From positions 3,091,001 to 3,155,000 of the forward strand of contig NC_064554.1 of NCBI RefSeq assembly GCF_023856365.1: a stretch of DNA of 64,000 bases, in the 5' to 3' direction. Source of the DNA: Brienomyrus brachyistius (Eukaryota; Chordata; Actinopteri; Osteoglossiformes; Mormyridae). The notes under the pieces were generated by a model. The model was not told the origin of the DNA, did not search any database, and worked only from the letters and a program-made list of their open reading frames with translations. Numbering within the stretch: position 1 is the stretch's first letter; each line of letters starts with the position of its first letter. A program made the translations under genes and the position numbers. This document shows positions 53,813 through 64,000 of the stretch, piece by piece.

Positions 53813-54487
53813 CTACATGTGAAGTGACTTCCGATTATCACAATTTAAAATTATTTTAACTAAGGCTCGTTAGCCTTTGCTAAGGTACAATGTTGAGAGA
53901 CTGAGACTATAATTCAATAACAAATATTTTCTCAGATGACTTTTTTTGTGGTATTTAGCTTACACATTAGCTTTATTTAACCTAATAATAGGCTTCTTTT
54001 TTTGTTTTTGTTTCAGATCTATTTTATACAAACAGGAAGGGCCACTCAATGAGTCTGTGAATGAATCAGAGCAAATCTTTTAGCTGAACTGATCAAACGA
54101 ACTGTGTCCCAAAAAGAGTTATTTCTCCCATCACTACTCTCCTCTCTGTGAAAAGTTGCAGTGTCGAAAAAAAAGATTGGTATGCCCACCGTGCCTGCAG
54201 GGAGAGGGAGAGAAAGCAGAGCGCTGCTGATCCGCTGTTGCACAGCGATGCAACCCATAGGGAATAGTCTTTAAGTACCCATACTAATAAAACGGAAAAT
54301 AGTATCGTTTTTAATGATGGGGGGACCTAGACCTAGGTATCTTGAAGCCTCTTCTTTCCATTATATCCTATTACTACGTAAATATAGTCTGCTTCTATCT
54401 CAACATGTACTTGTGCCTGTCTCTGGTTAACCAATGATCAGATATGTGGACCCATATGTAATCCATGTGTGTGTATGTTTGCATAAT

Positions 54488-54628
54488 CAATAACACTTTA
54501 CTTGAGGGGACACAGATATATAGTAGTATCTCAGTCACTACTAAAGTACAAATCCTGAATAAATACAGTCACTGCGTAAGATGAAAGATGTGTCATTATT
54601 CATTAATGGTGAGATTAATGTTTCACTT
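54488..54628. mobile_element. MITE end fragment related to 2430 element
   Basis: Begins taacactttacttgaggggacacag, matching the ends of the split MITE at 2430-5621 (shown in part). Similar AT-rich interior motifs (attcattaatg) recur at 56070-56340, so one MITE has probably been split by the LTR element and SINE between. Confidence 0.45.
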
Positions 54629-54775
54629 GTTTTCACTTGTTGTTGTGTCTTACAACATTCAACCTTTTAATAAATTGAGAAACACTGGACCACTGTGTAA
54701 AAACTTTCCATGTCTTGCTTTTTTATTGGTGGTATTACACAGAGAACTTATACAGTATCTGTGTGCATTAGTGGC
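54629..54775 (-). mobile_element. LTR-like direct repeat, left copy
   Basis: Matches 55398-55542 with few differences: ttacaacattcaacctt, aataaattgagaaacactgg, ccactgtgtaa, cttgcttttttattg, tattacacagag. On the minus strand it contains an AATAAA signal. In minus orientation this is the downstream LTR of the deletion derivative between the two copies. Confidence 0.65.
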
Positions 54776-55257
54776 CACTTAGAGCGAGCATCTACAATAA
54801 TAAGAAATATGTTATCAAAGAATGGGCCTGCATAGTCAACGTGTATGCACTGCCACGTCGTGGTGGGCCTTTCCCAGAGGTGAAGTGGTGCAGACACTGA
54901 TGACCTTTGAGTCTGTTGGCACGTGTTACATGTCTTTGTGCGGTCTTCCAGCTGGTGATCAATGCCAGGCCACCAGACATAGCTGTGAGCCACGCTCTTC
55001 ATCTTTACCGCCCTTAAGAGCCCTGGTTTCTGACATTGATGACACACTTTGTCTTTAAACCAGCACTCAGAAGCGTTATGCGACTTTTTCCCAGATCTGT
55101 AGCAGGGTGCATCTCTCGCATGTGTCGCTTCCAATTTATGTGTGTTACACTCTGTCGTGATCTTCTGCTGCAGCTCGAGAGTATCCTTAATGGCTGTCTC
55201 CATTGACACTGCAATTTCTATAGCATGGGGCAGGGTTGTTTCATTTGTTTTCCTCAC
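54748..55257 (-). pseudogene. Gypsy deletion derivative: nucleocapsid zinc knuckle joined to integrase
   Basis: A 169-codon frame in two halves. Residues about 50-80 hold retroviral-type zinc-knuckle remnants (CYRSGKKSHNASEC, where the second cysteine is changed to serine, then CHQCQ). Residues about 90-165 are integrase: HSYVWWPGID, then CNTCQQTQ (the HHCC zinc-finger cysteines), WQCIHVDYAGPFF and IIVDARSKWP. Protease, reverse transcriptase and RNase H, which normally lie between, are absent. So the element lost its middle while keeping an open frame. It is flanked by LTR-like direct repeats and is non-autonomous. Confidence 0.85.
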
Positions 55258-55397
55258 AGCTGCGTGTCCTAGGTAGCTGTCCTCCGGCGCATACCCCTGC
55301 TTTCCAAGGCTTGTTCCTCCCTATTGTTTTCTTTGAATAGCTCTGTACAACATCACTTTTAGTTCGATTGTATTGTGCAAACAAGGGTTCATGTAAA

Positions 55398-55542
55398 CTC
55401 TCCTCACCATTTGTTGTGCCTTACAACATTCAACCTTATAATAAATTGAGAAACACTGGGCCACTGTGTAACCACTTTCCATGCCTTGCTTTTTTATTGA
55501 ACTCGTTGTATTACACAGAGGACTTATATCCGTGCGCATATG
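55398..55542 (-). mobile_element. LTR-like direct repeat, right copy
   Basis: Partner of 54629-54775. In minus orientation it is the upstream LTR. Between it and the gag-type frame there are about 140 bases that would be the leader. Confidence 0.65.
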
Positions 55543-55552
55543 CACACATAAT

Positions 55553-55893
55553 CCATCCATCCATCCATTTTCCAAACCGCTTATCGTACTGGGTCGCAGG
55601 GGGTCCGGAGTCTATCCTGGAAGCAATGGCCATGAGGCAGAGAACAACCCAGGATGGGGGGGGGGGCGGCCCATCGCAGGGCACACTCACACACCATTCA
55701 CTCACACACCATTCACCCACGCATGCACTCCTAAGGGCAATTTAGCAACTCCAATTAGCCTCAGCATGTTTTTGGACTGTGGGGGGAAACCGGAGCACCT
55801 AGAGGAAGCCCCACGACGACATGGGGAGAACATGCAAACTCCGCACACGTGACCCCCGGTGAAGACTCGAACCTGCACCATTATGCCGCCCCC
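55553..55893 (-). mobile_element. SINE copy 4
   Basis: Minus-strand copy of the TGGA-tailed SINE with a perfect 11-base duplication gcacacataat (55542-55552 and 55894-55904). A few tens of bases of the tRNA-like head are deleted (between gaagactcgaacctg and caccattatgcc). Confidence 0.92.
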
Positions 55894-55904
55894 GCACACA
55901 TAAT

Positions 55905-56640
55905 GGTTAACAAAAAGTAGATCTATTAACCCAATATTCATAACACTTGTGTTATTCATTACTTGTTCCTTCAGTTCCTTCCTTAGTAGTTCCGTCAGTA
56001 ATTGACAAATGTTTACAGAATTAGATATTGTAATGAATATAGTAACTGCTTGGAACAAAGGATGTGTCACAATTCATTAATGATGAACAAACATGAGATC
56101 AGTATGTTACATATATTATTCATTACTTGATGCAACAGTACTTCCTTCAGTGATTCCTTCAGGTTTATATAATTAACAGATATAGTAACAAATACAATAC
56201 TTGCTTGAGAAGATGTGTGACACTTTATTAATAATGAAGAAACATGAGATCAGTTTGTAACTAACACCTAATTTGTGCTTAATTAATACATAAGTAATAG
56301 CTTAATACTACATGATTTGTGTCCCATCACGTAGTATTACTGCATGATCTAACTGAAATGTATCTTTCTAACTAAATCTAACAAAAGCCTTTATACTTCT
56401 GCATGCATAGACCTACTATATGTACTTCGCTATACCATTCACACTAATTACTAACCTGTAGCTATGGCTAAGACACACTTTACAAAAAGTAATACAAAAT
56501 AACATTGCATTAAAATCAATACCAAGGTATTGTATCAAAAGCAATGCAAAATAACCTTGTATCACAAGTGATATCAAATAGGATTACATATCATAGCCAG
56601 TAATAATAGGTGCAAAGATACTAATAATTATATATATATG
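55905..56640. other. AT-rich stretch with MITE-like repeats
   Basis: Repeated attcattaatgatgaa / aacatgagatcagt motifs at about 56070-56110 and 56225-56260. No gene. Confidence 0.4.
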
Positions 56641-56720
56641 CAGTACTGTGCAAAAGTCTTAGGCAGTCCAAAGAAATGTTTAAAGCCGTTAATCTGGGTA
56701 GCAAGTGTATTTTGGCTTAG
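56641..56720 (+). mobile_element. Tc1-like terminal fragment
   Basis: Contains cagtactgtgcaaaagtctt followed by aggca, the well-known end of a fish Tc1-type transposon (family knowledge). Only one end is seen. Confidence 0.7.
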
Positions 56721-56959
56721 AACAAAAAACACAGTTTAACATTAGAACATACAAATTAAGAGTAACGCAATAAAAACTGTTAATAATTTCTTCTGTTCTC
56801 TTAAAAGTTATTGATATCTAATTGGATGGCTAGATGAACACCACTTCAGTTCCCAAACTTCTCCCCAGGGGCACCTCAGCCATTCCACGATTTTGTGAAA
56901 TTTCACCAACAGCTCAGTTAAATAATTAAATATATTGCATTTTCGGCAAAGTCAAGATC

Positions 56960-57655
56960 AGTAAATATTTCTTCACCACCGGATACCCCATACTGTAGAT
57001 GCTGGACCCCACGACCCTGTCCAACACTCAGTCCATACAAGCACTGAACCGAGCAGGACCAAGAACGCAGCCCTGGTGAACCCCAGACTCCCAAATGGAA
57101 TGGAAGCAAAGATTGCCTGCAATGCCAGGAGGACAGCCTTACCAGCAACCTGGAGAAGTTCACCCCAGATACTGCAGATCCCAGCGGATTTCCCTACCCC
57201 CAGCTGATTCACCAATTGTGCAATCTCAGTGAGACTGGGTGGTTCACAGCTGATCGGAGGGTCAGCTTTGAGAACCATGGACCCAAAGATGTCCAGCATC
57301 CTAGCTGGAGGGTCAGTAGTAAACAAATGCTCAAAGTAGCCGGCTCTGGGGGTCACAACTGCAGTGTCGCCCGTAAGAACCGTTCTATCACCCGCCCTGA
57401 TTGCAAATCTTCAAGGAATAGATTCAGATGTGTGTAATGCTTTGATTCCTCTGTAAGCAGGACGTGGGTCACTAGATCACAGATGGTGAGTCACCTCCTC
57501 ACAGATCCGTTTAGCAAACACCTCAGAGCCCTCACAGCCATCCTTCTCAGTTCCCGGTACAGACTGGAGTTACCACCAAGTTCTGCGCTGCAACTCCTCT
57601 CGATAATATCCAGGGCACCTTGTGAGGTGAAACACCTACTAACACCACCTAATAT
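56960..57655 (-). mobile_element. LINE reverse-transcriptase fragment
   Basis: Minus-strand frames give the segment before the RT core of fish LINEs: FEHLFTTDPPARMLD, then LGVGKSAGICSIWGELLQV and AVLLALQAIFASI. Further upstream (57490-57650) ELRRMAVRALRCLLNG continues the same protein. It is truncated and frameshifted. Confidence 0.7.
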
Positions 57656-57661
57656 GAGTGA

Positions 57662-58018
57662 AAGAGCGAAATAGAGCAGGACATGAGAATAATACAAAGA
57701 GAACAAAGAGATTGTGGTTTGAATAACCTAATGACATCATTTATCGATAATTTGGCAGCGCTGGACTCAAATCAAAGTGCATATTTCTTAAAATGGTTGG
57801 GGATACTGATGGATGATCATTCTTCAGTCACACTGTCAGATCTTCACTGTAAGTATGACCAAAAGTGGTCCTCTCTTCTGGCTTTAAAAAAAGACCGTGC
57901 TATGTCAAAGAAATTGGAAATGAATCAACAGGAGCTGGAAAACATGTCGGAAGAATTAAATGCTGCGGAATTAAATTGAGCACTTTCTGAGAGAAGCTGA
58001 CCAGATTTTTGAAGCCTA
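57662..58018 (+). pseudogene. Fragment of a second GVIN1-like gene
   Basis: Aligns to 45443-45798 of the GVIN1-like exon 4 with only scattered substitutions and a small indel near 57965. It encodes MRIIQREQRDCGLNNLMTSF, then YFLKWLGILMDDHSSVTLSD and so on, until the indel creates a stop at 57977-57979. It is not flanked by other GVIN coding sequence: LINE DNA is to the left and Gypsy gag DNA to the right. Confidence 0.95.
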
Positions 58019-58960
58019 GTCACAGGTTGTCGTACCTTGTCTTCACCGAGCGAGATAGAACCAGGGAACAGAAATGGTTGGAAGGTGGGTTCAACAGCAC
58101 TAGGTGACAGCGAAATACAAGCGGGACAGGCAGCAACATGCACTTTCTGGGCAACAGCATGAGCGTTCTTACGCTTTAGCGGGGGACAAACCAAGATGAT
58201 GTGACCTACTTCGTGGAAGTAGAAGCATTCTCTTTTCTCCACAGGTGGTGGAGACGAAGCGGACGAAGGAGGAGGCGCTACAGGATGGGGACCAAGTCTA
58301 TGAGGCAGAGGGGTTGGGGAAAAACACAGTCTTATGTGTCAACATAAATTCATCAGCAAGGGTGGCAGCCTCAGATAGAGAAACAACCTTCTGCTCGATT
58401 AAGTACACGATAACACAATTGGGAACACAGTTTTTGAACTCTTCTAATAACAACAGCTCTTTTAGCTGATCAAAGTTAAAGGCACCACTAACAGTGTACC
58501 ATTTCTCAAACAGTGATGCCTTTTCACGAGCAACTCAACATGCGTTTGGCTGGCGGATTTATGTAACTTTCCTAAATTCTGCCCATAGGCCTCTCGTACG
58601 AGTTCATATGCCCATAAAACATTAGCCTTTACGATATCGTAATCCAGACTCTGCTTTAATGCCAGAGCTGAACAAACTTCCTGTGCCTTCCCCACTAACT
58701 TAGCGACCACAGATGTCTAGGCCAGTTCAAAGTCGTAGCGATACGCTCAAAAATGGAAAAATAGGTGTCCACCTTATTTTTCTGAAACACAGGAACAAGC
58801 CTGATATGACGAGTGACATCAAAGCCCAAATTTCAAACTCCAATATCCTGGAAGACTGGCGAACCTGAGGGAGAACGGAGGCTAGATCGATGAACGTCTA
58901 GGGCACCAGCTCGGTCACGGGCGGGCAGGCCGGCTTGAGGGGTCGTACTCGGTGAGTGTA
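58019..58960 (-). pseudogene. Ty3/Gypsy gag remnant
   Basis: Minus-strand frames show gag features: LVGKAQEVCSALALKQSLDY followed by YELVREAYGQN (a SCAN-like capsid segment in fish Gypsy elements), and downstream a zinc-knuckle remnant CFYFHEVGHIILVCP in which one cysteine is lost. Several frameshifts. It ends next to the GVIN fragment. Confidence 0.75.
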
Positions 58961-58990
58961 CCTTACGTGGAAGGGGCACAGGTTTTAACA

Positions 58991-59790
58991 GGTCTTGAAG
59001 GAGGTCAGTCTGAAGTGACTTTTAACCCAAACATAAGTTAGGTTATGCAGCCCCCCCAGTCTACTGGGCAGCTCCACGAAGCCATTTTCCGTCACCATTA
59101 TCGTCACCTGCAGAGTCATGAAGGAGGAAAAAAATTCATTTGCATTTCCGTTATGCCTTGTAATATTTCTTTATGTGAATTGCCTTAACTGTCCTACTTT
59201 CCCTATCTGCCTCATAGTCCTCCAGTGTGTTCTTCGGGAGTGATTTGATCTCTGTACATTTACTTTCATTTAGCTTACATGCTGTTCAGGAGTCGACTAA
59301 GTGTAGCTAGGCTAAGCTTCCATTGAATGCCTAGTTACAAGTGTACGTACTGCAGCTACACAACGTCTTCCAACAAGGCAAGAAACTAGTAATACTATAC
59401 AACTGTTAATACTCAGTACTGTCCCTAACAATACTATACTACTGTTAATACTCAGTACTGTCCCTAACAATACTAAACTACTGTTAATGCTCAGTACTGT
59501 CCGTAATAACCCTGACTACTGTACCTCTGTTTCTCTCTCTCCTTCATACCTTGACTATAGCCTCCCTCTCCAAGGGATTGTGGGTCCCTCTTTGCTCCTG
59601 ATTCCAGCAGCCTTCACACTTGGAATTGCACATGATGACCTCCCATTTCATTTTCCGCAAAACGAGGGTTAAAGTGTAATACCAGATCCTCAGAATTACA
59701 GCCCAGATCAATCTGTAACCTTAATATGATGCTATGGACCAGTTTATCACTAATATTGCATTGCATTGGCAGTGCAAGCTGCTGTCTGGC
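58991..59790 (+). repeat. Duplicated 3' flank of a GVIN1-like gene, with insertion
   Basis: 58991-59048 matches 49866-49922 (cttgaaggaggtcagtctga). 59566-59790 matches 49940-50165 (gggattgtgggtc, ccagcagccttcacact, gtgtaataccagatc, acagcccagatcaatctgta). About 520 bases lie between the two pieces only in this copy, and they include a 39-bp tandem repeat. Confidence 0.85.
59391..59507. repeat. 39-bp tandem repeat, three units
   Basis: Unit aatactatactactgttaat followed by actcagtactgtccctaac. The third unit is variant at its end. Confidence 0.85.
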
Positions 59791-60559
59791 TCTACAGTCC
59801 CCCCCCGAAAGCGAGGGTGATACCCCAAATTAGTGGGACATTGGACACGACTATGTGAGCCGCTGGAGCAGCTGTCCAAGATGGTGTACTGAGTGAGGTT
59901 GGTATCAGGGTGGCAGACAGTTGTGGCGCACTGTGACTGACTGGCCCTGCATCATCCCCACGACGATACGCCTCCCCTGAAGGTGCAGAGAGGATGCGGG
60001 AAGGAGCTGAAGCACACCAGCACAGATACCCCTGTGTGACCACGATGGACGCAGCACCTTCCCGACTGCATTCAGGATTGTGACTTTGAGTAGCGGGGGA
60101 TGGCGGGGCGAAGGACAACCACTGCAATGCTTCCGCAGTGTCAATACATTATGCCAAAAGGAGAAAAAGAAGAAATATACGTTATTTATTCTGTCTAGTT
60201 TTTTCCTATCCAACATCATATTTCAGTTCAGAGTAAATCAATAGGGTTGAGTTCTGTAGTAATTGGAATCTGTTTTATTTTAGTGATGGTGACAGGTGAC
60301 AAATCAGCAGGGGGCGCTAATGTGTTGTCTGCTAATTGTCGTAGGCTGCTGGCCTGGAGTTTCTTGTTCCAAGAAATTGAAATTGTAACAATAACAAAGT
60401 ATATAGGTAAGGTTTATAAGTGATGGGTTTAAGTCAGTGAAGTGGTTGGTATGCCTATAAAAAGAGTTTTTCAACCCTGGAGGGTTTATTGGGCAGGTCT
60501 TTATGTCTCTTTGCATATCTGTAATGGACTGACACTGGGGTGCTCAGTTCTGTGATAAA
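59791..60559. other. Gene-free stretch
   Basis: A C run at 59802-59808. Short minus-strand open frames have no recognisable features. Confidence 0.35.
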
Positions 60560-60880
60560 TAGAAGACTAGTTACATATATAGTGGAGATCGAATGTTTGA
60601 AGCCAAGGCTCTACACACAAAGCCTTCTCCTGCTTTGTGAGCGTCAACTATTTTCAGTTTCAGTGTTCTAGACAACTGCTTAGAAGAACCCATGGTGCTG
60701 ATTGGTGGATCAAGGCCAGATGAGTCTGGGCATTTAAAACCTTTGAGATTGACGACACCTGGTCTTTCCACACAATGATTGTGAACAGTCCCTGACACTG
60801 TCAGGTCTCAGCTTTCCAGAGGGGGCAGTACAAGGTATTAACTCTGCAGGGGGCCCAAACTTTTGCAGCCACCTTTATTT
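60560..60880 (-). mobile_element. Tc1-like transposon remnant (transposase N-terminus)
   Basis: On the minus strand a frame includes MGSSKQLSRTLKLKIVDAHK followed by AGEG, the helix-turn-helix start of Tc1-type transposases (family knowledge). It then breaks off. The + strand end cccaaacttttgcagccac resembles a Tc1-type terminus. Confidence 0.65.
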
Positions 60881-60989
60881 GCAGAGCAAATTTATCTGGG
60901 TTCATGAAACAGGACATGAACAGACAGCAGTGAACAATAAGACCAGCAGAAAAAAATCATTGGTGTTCCTCTGCACACCCTTCTGGAAT

Positions 60990-61293
60990 TTGTACTCTTC
61001 AAGAACCAGGAAATGGACAGAGAAAAACCTTGCAGATTCATCAAACCCTGAACACAAGCTTTCTCAGCTCTCTCTCCCCCCCCCCCCCCAACCCCCCAGC
61101 AGACACCACAGAACCTGATACACCAGAACTACTCGACACAGGAGTCATTTCTTTCGTCATGCCATCATCCCCAAAAATAGGTGACCTGATTCATCTGCTA
61201 TGCTACTTTTACACGCACCCCAAATACACACCCCTAGTCTTTCGTCTGGGATGTTGCACTTCTGTGTTTGCATTGTGCACATTCTGGTTCTGA
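60990..61293 (+). other. Possible isolated exon or chance ORF
   Basis: A C-rich acceptor-like tract (61077-61101, ending cagcag) precedes a Thr/Glu/Pro-rich frame (EPDTPELLDTGVIS). A donor-like AAAATAG|GTGACC sits at about 61176-61187. The composition recalls the linker at the end of GVIN1-like exon 2, but similarity is not demonstrable by eye. Confidence 0.15.
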
Positions 61294-61418
61294 CAACCAG
61301 CTCACATCTGTGTTCTCTATTATGGCTCTATGACTGATTTCTGATAAATGTTCTATGTGCTAGAAGAACATACTTTACTGGTACTTAGTAGCAATTTTTG
61401 TTAAATTGATTGGTGTAG

Positions 61419-61774
61419 GGGGGCGGCATGGTGGTGCAGTGGTTAGCACTGTTGCCTCACACCTCTGGGACCTGGGTTCGAGTCTCCGCCTGGGTCATAT
61501 GTGTGTGGAGTTTGCATGTTCTCCCCATGTTGTCGTGGGGTTTTCTCCGGGTACTCCGGTTTCCCTCCAAAAACAGTCCAAAAACACGCTGAGGCTAATT
61601 GGAGTTACTAAATTGCCTGTAGATGTGCATGTGTGAGTGAATGGTGAGTGAGTGTGCCCTGCGATGGGCTGGCCCCCTATCCTGGGTTGTTCCCTGCCAC
61701 GTGCCCATTACTTCCGGGATAGGCTCCGGACCCCCCGCGACCCAGTAGGATAAGCGGTTTGGAAAATGGATAGA
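61419..61774 (+). mobile_element. SINE copy 5
   Basis: The best-preserved copy: A box tggtgcagtgg, B box ggttcgagtct, body and GGATAAGCGG...ATGGATAGATG tail. It is flanked by the 12-base duplication tgattggtgtag (61407-61418 and 61775-61786). It interrupts a stretch that resembles the GVIN upstream region (61300-61400 against 63480-63570). Confidence 0.95.
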
Positions 61775-61786
61775 TGATTGGTGTAG

Positions 61787-62219
61787 TCATGGTGACCAGG
61801 GCAGTGAACCAGTGGGGAAGATCAGGAAGAAAAAAGTATGGCAGTGGAAGTAAGAGGCGTGACATTTCTCATCACTGAATGACCTGCATGTTTCCTGCTT
61901 TTTGAACTTGACATTCCAAAAAATCCAATATTCAACCCAAGCTGGAAAAACCTGAGATACAAGCAGGGCTGCACTGGCTGTGTAACATACTGCACATTTT
62001 CCAGGTGAGCTGAGTGCAGCACTGATGAAGACCCCCATTGTGCTACATGTTTGTGCTCTGAGTGGGCAGGGCATGGCATGAAACAGACCAAGGACTGGTT
62101 TTATGTTGATTACAGAAATGTAACAATAAACTCAATGCGAAAAAATAAAGATAAAAATCACCTCATACTGTTAATACCGTTTTTGATCACAAATCCATAT
62201 TAGTTAAATTGTTTTTCAT
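61787..62219. other. Gene-free stretch
   Basis: Nothing recognised. Confidence 0.35.
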
Positions 62220-63700
62220 CCATTCATGCCAATGCAATCAGAGCCAGTCAATCCGGTAGGTGACATGCGGGCTGCCTATCTGGGCAACTTTTGACGAGGG
62301 GTTCGACTTAGCCAGCTTTTTCACTTGCTCGCACCCATAGAAGTACCTGCACCCTTTGTGTTGTTGCACAGAGCAGCTTTGCAATGTGGAGCAGCAACAA
62401 CCGAAGGGGCGACAACATAACAGCCAATTATACTTGGAGTATGAGAGCTGCTCGTTTGAGGTGCGGTACAGGTTAGGACTGGCCCCGAATATTATAGAAG
62501 TTTTCTATACCTGAAAGGGTTAATGAAGAACTCAACAAAGCCCCCCTCCCCAGCCACCTGGTAACCTTGACCAGAATACAGATGGTTGGTTGGTTAGGCT
62601 GTAATGTCCCCCCACCCACACTGATTTCAGTTTCAAACAGATATGCTGCTGATTTTGGTCAATATAGCATGTAGGTCATTTAATTTATGCATGTGCATGA
62701 GTGAGTGTGTGTGTAAGAGAGTGAGTGTGTGTATGTGAGTGTGTGAGAGAGTGTGAGTTTCGTGTGTGTATATGAGTGTGTGTGTGTGTGCATGTGTGTG
62801 TATGTAATTATGGGGAAAAGGAGGTATGTTTAGATAGCCAATCAGAGGACGTTCTGCTTTACTCATGCTGGTGAATGTTAGTGCTGGAATTTTGTTTCTA
62901 TTACAGACTTATTGGCTTTCCGTCACATGCAGAGGTGTCTCACACCAGCGAATGCACAGAACAGCCTCCCTCAGCATAGCCTGTAAGTCAGCATTAATGC
63001 TAAGTAAAGACAAGAATTATACAAATGTGCCACTTACTGTTGTGTGCAAGTGTGTAGTGATGTTAAGGTGCTGGGTTTGAGCTGCTTTTGGGTCTGAGCT
63101 ACTGCCAAGAGAAAGATACGGAGAGAGAGATGTTATATTTTTCACAGTAGTATATTTTAGGTAGTTAATGTTGTATTATTAAACACCATGCAAAAAAAAG
63201 TCTAAACATACGAATTCATATACATACAGGTTTTAGTAATTCACCGTAAGTGGTTTCACTGTTGTTTCTGAATAAACCAAACATAAAGTTTAGTCATATA
63301 TCTCTGAATGTCGTATGTTAGTTCATAACAATAGTGCTACTTGCAGTGAACAATGGCTTCCACTAATTTTTCGGTCCTCCATAACAAGTGTCTGAGGAAC
63401 GTAGTTTTTCTGTCGTTGAGTGATTATCAATAACGTGATAAAAGAAGGATGCATTTATTATTTAAACTCTACTGTATAGCTGAATTTATCTATTATGGTT
63501 TTATGACTTAATGTGATTTTTGTGAATATTCTATACGCTAGAAGAACACACTATATTGGTACTAGGGGTGCAAAGGTATGTGTCGTGGGTTTTGGGCCAC
63601 AGTATGGTTGTGGCCTTGTTAAATGCATGATGAAAATAAGATCACATCACCCTGTCATTAAACAATTTCCCTATAACACCACAGGAAAAATGGCAGCTTG
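62220..63700 (+). repeat. Diverged copy of the GVIN1-like upstream/promoter region
   Basis: Collinear with about 39860-41280. Matches include gaagttttctatacctgaaa with agggttaatgaa (39900 region), gttgtattattaaaca (40525), tttctgaataaac (40673), and a partner for the ISRE-like site that reads ttcactgttgtttctg. The second interferon-type motif (ccgaaact) is replaced by cataaagt. The order and strand match the first copy, so a further GVIN1-like gene may begin to the right of the window. Confidence 0.7.
62698..62805. repeat. (GT)n-rich microsatellite
   Basis: Degenerate GTGTGA/GTGTGT tracts. Confidence 0.85.
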
Positions 63701-63789
63701 ACTCAGTCGGCTTAGTTTATGTTTCTACTGTATAAAATCAAGGGAGAGAAAAACAATAAAATTAATGCTTCTTAACCTGTATTATAGCC

Positions 63790-63940
63790 TTATTTAACAT
63801 TTATATTTAACATTTATATTTAGATTTATATTTAACATTTATATTTATATTTACATTTAACATTTATATTTAACATTTATATTTAAGTTTTACATTTAAC
63901 ATTTATATTTAACATTTACATTTAATATTTATATACAGAC
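63790..63940. repeat. AT-rich tandem repeat (taacatttatattt unit)
   Basis: About ten imperfect copies of a 12-14-base unit. Confidence 0.85.
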
Positions 63941-64000
63941 AAGCCATTTATATTTACATATGATGAACAATTTTGAACATAATTTACACAGCAAAAAAAC

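Overview
The window is vertebrate nuclear DNA, almost certainly from a ray-finned fish. Three spliced, intron-rich protein genes sit in a sea of fish-type transposable elements: tRNA-headed SINEs with a TGGA-repeat tail, an endonuclease/reverse-transcriptase LINE, Ty3/Gypsy LTR elements, and Tc1- and hAT-like MITEs. There are also many microsatellites. I cannot fix the species. No CRISPR array, rRNA gene or convincing tRNA gene was seen.

Layout. 1-20 kb: no complete gene; MITE copies, a nested repeat block (a split MITE holding a solo LTR, a second LTR fragment and a LINE, 2430-5621), a 39-bp minisatellite, one possible orphan exon (6481-6729) and long stretches with nothing recognisable. 21.1-23.9 kb (+): a two-coding-exon CDC42EP1-like gene (CRIB domain). 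25.4-35.0 kb (-): a complete 18-exon SH3BP1-like gene (BAR plus RhoGAP), rebuilt exon by exon; all splice phases agree and the product is 626 residues. These two genes are convergent and both act in Cdc42/Rac signalling. The same two genes lie close together on human 22q13.1, which supports both calls. 36-40 kb: microsatellites, and a solo LTR split by a hAT-like MITE with an 8-bp target duplication. 41.5-49.0 kb (+): a four-exon interferon-inducible very large GTPase (GVIN1-like) gene. Its exon 2 encodes a GIMAP/AIG1-like domain that has lost its nucleotide-binding motifs. Its giant last exon is broken by an interstitial telomeric tract of six TTAGGG units that shifts the frame.

50.9-64 kb: a graveyard of rearranged Gypsy elements, LINE pieces and SINEs, mixed with pieces of a second GVIN locus. 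These are a roughly 350-bp slice of the giant exon at 57662-58018, a copy of the 3' flank at 58991-59790, and a copy of the promoter region at about 62220-63700. The last of these suggests that another GVIN-type gene starts beyond the right edge. The right third of the window is therefore an expanding and decaying immune-GTPase cluster, while the middle holds two conserved Rho-family signalling genes.
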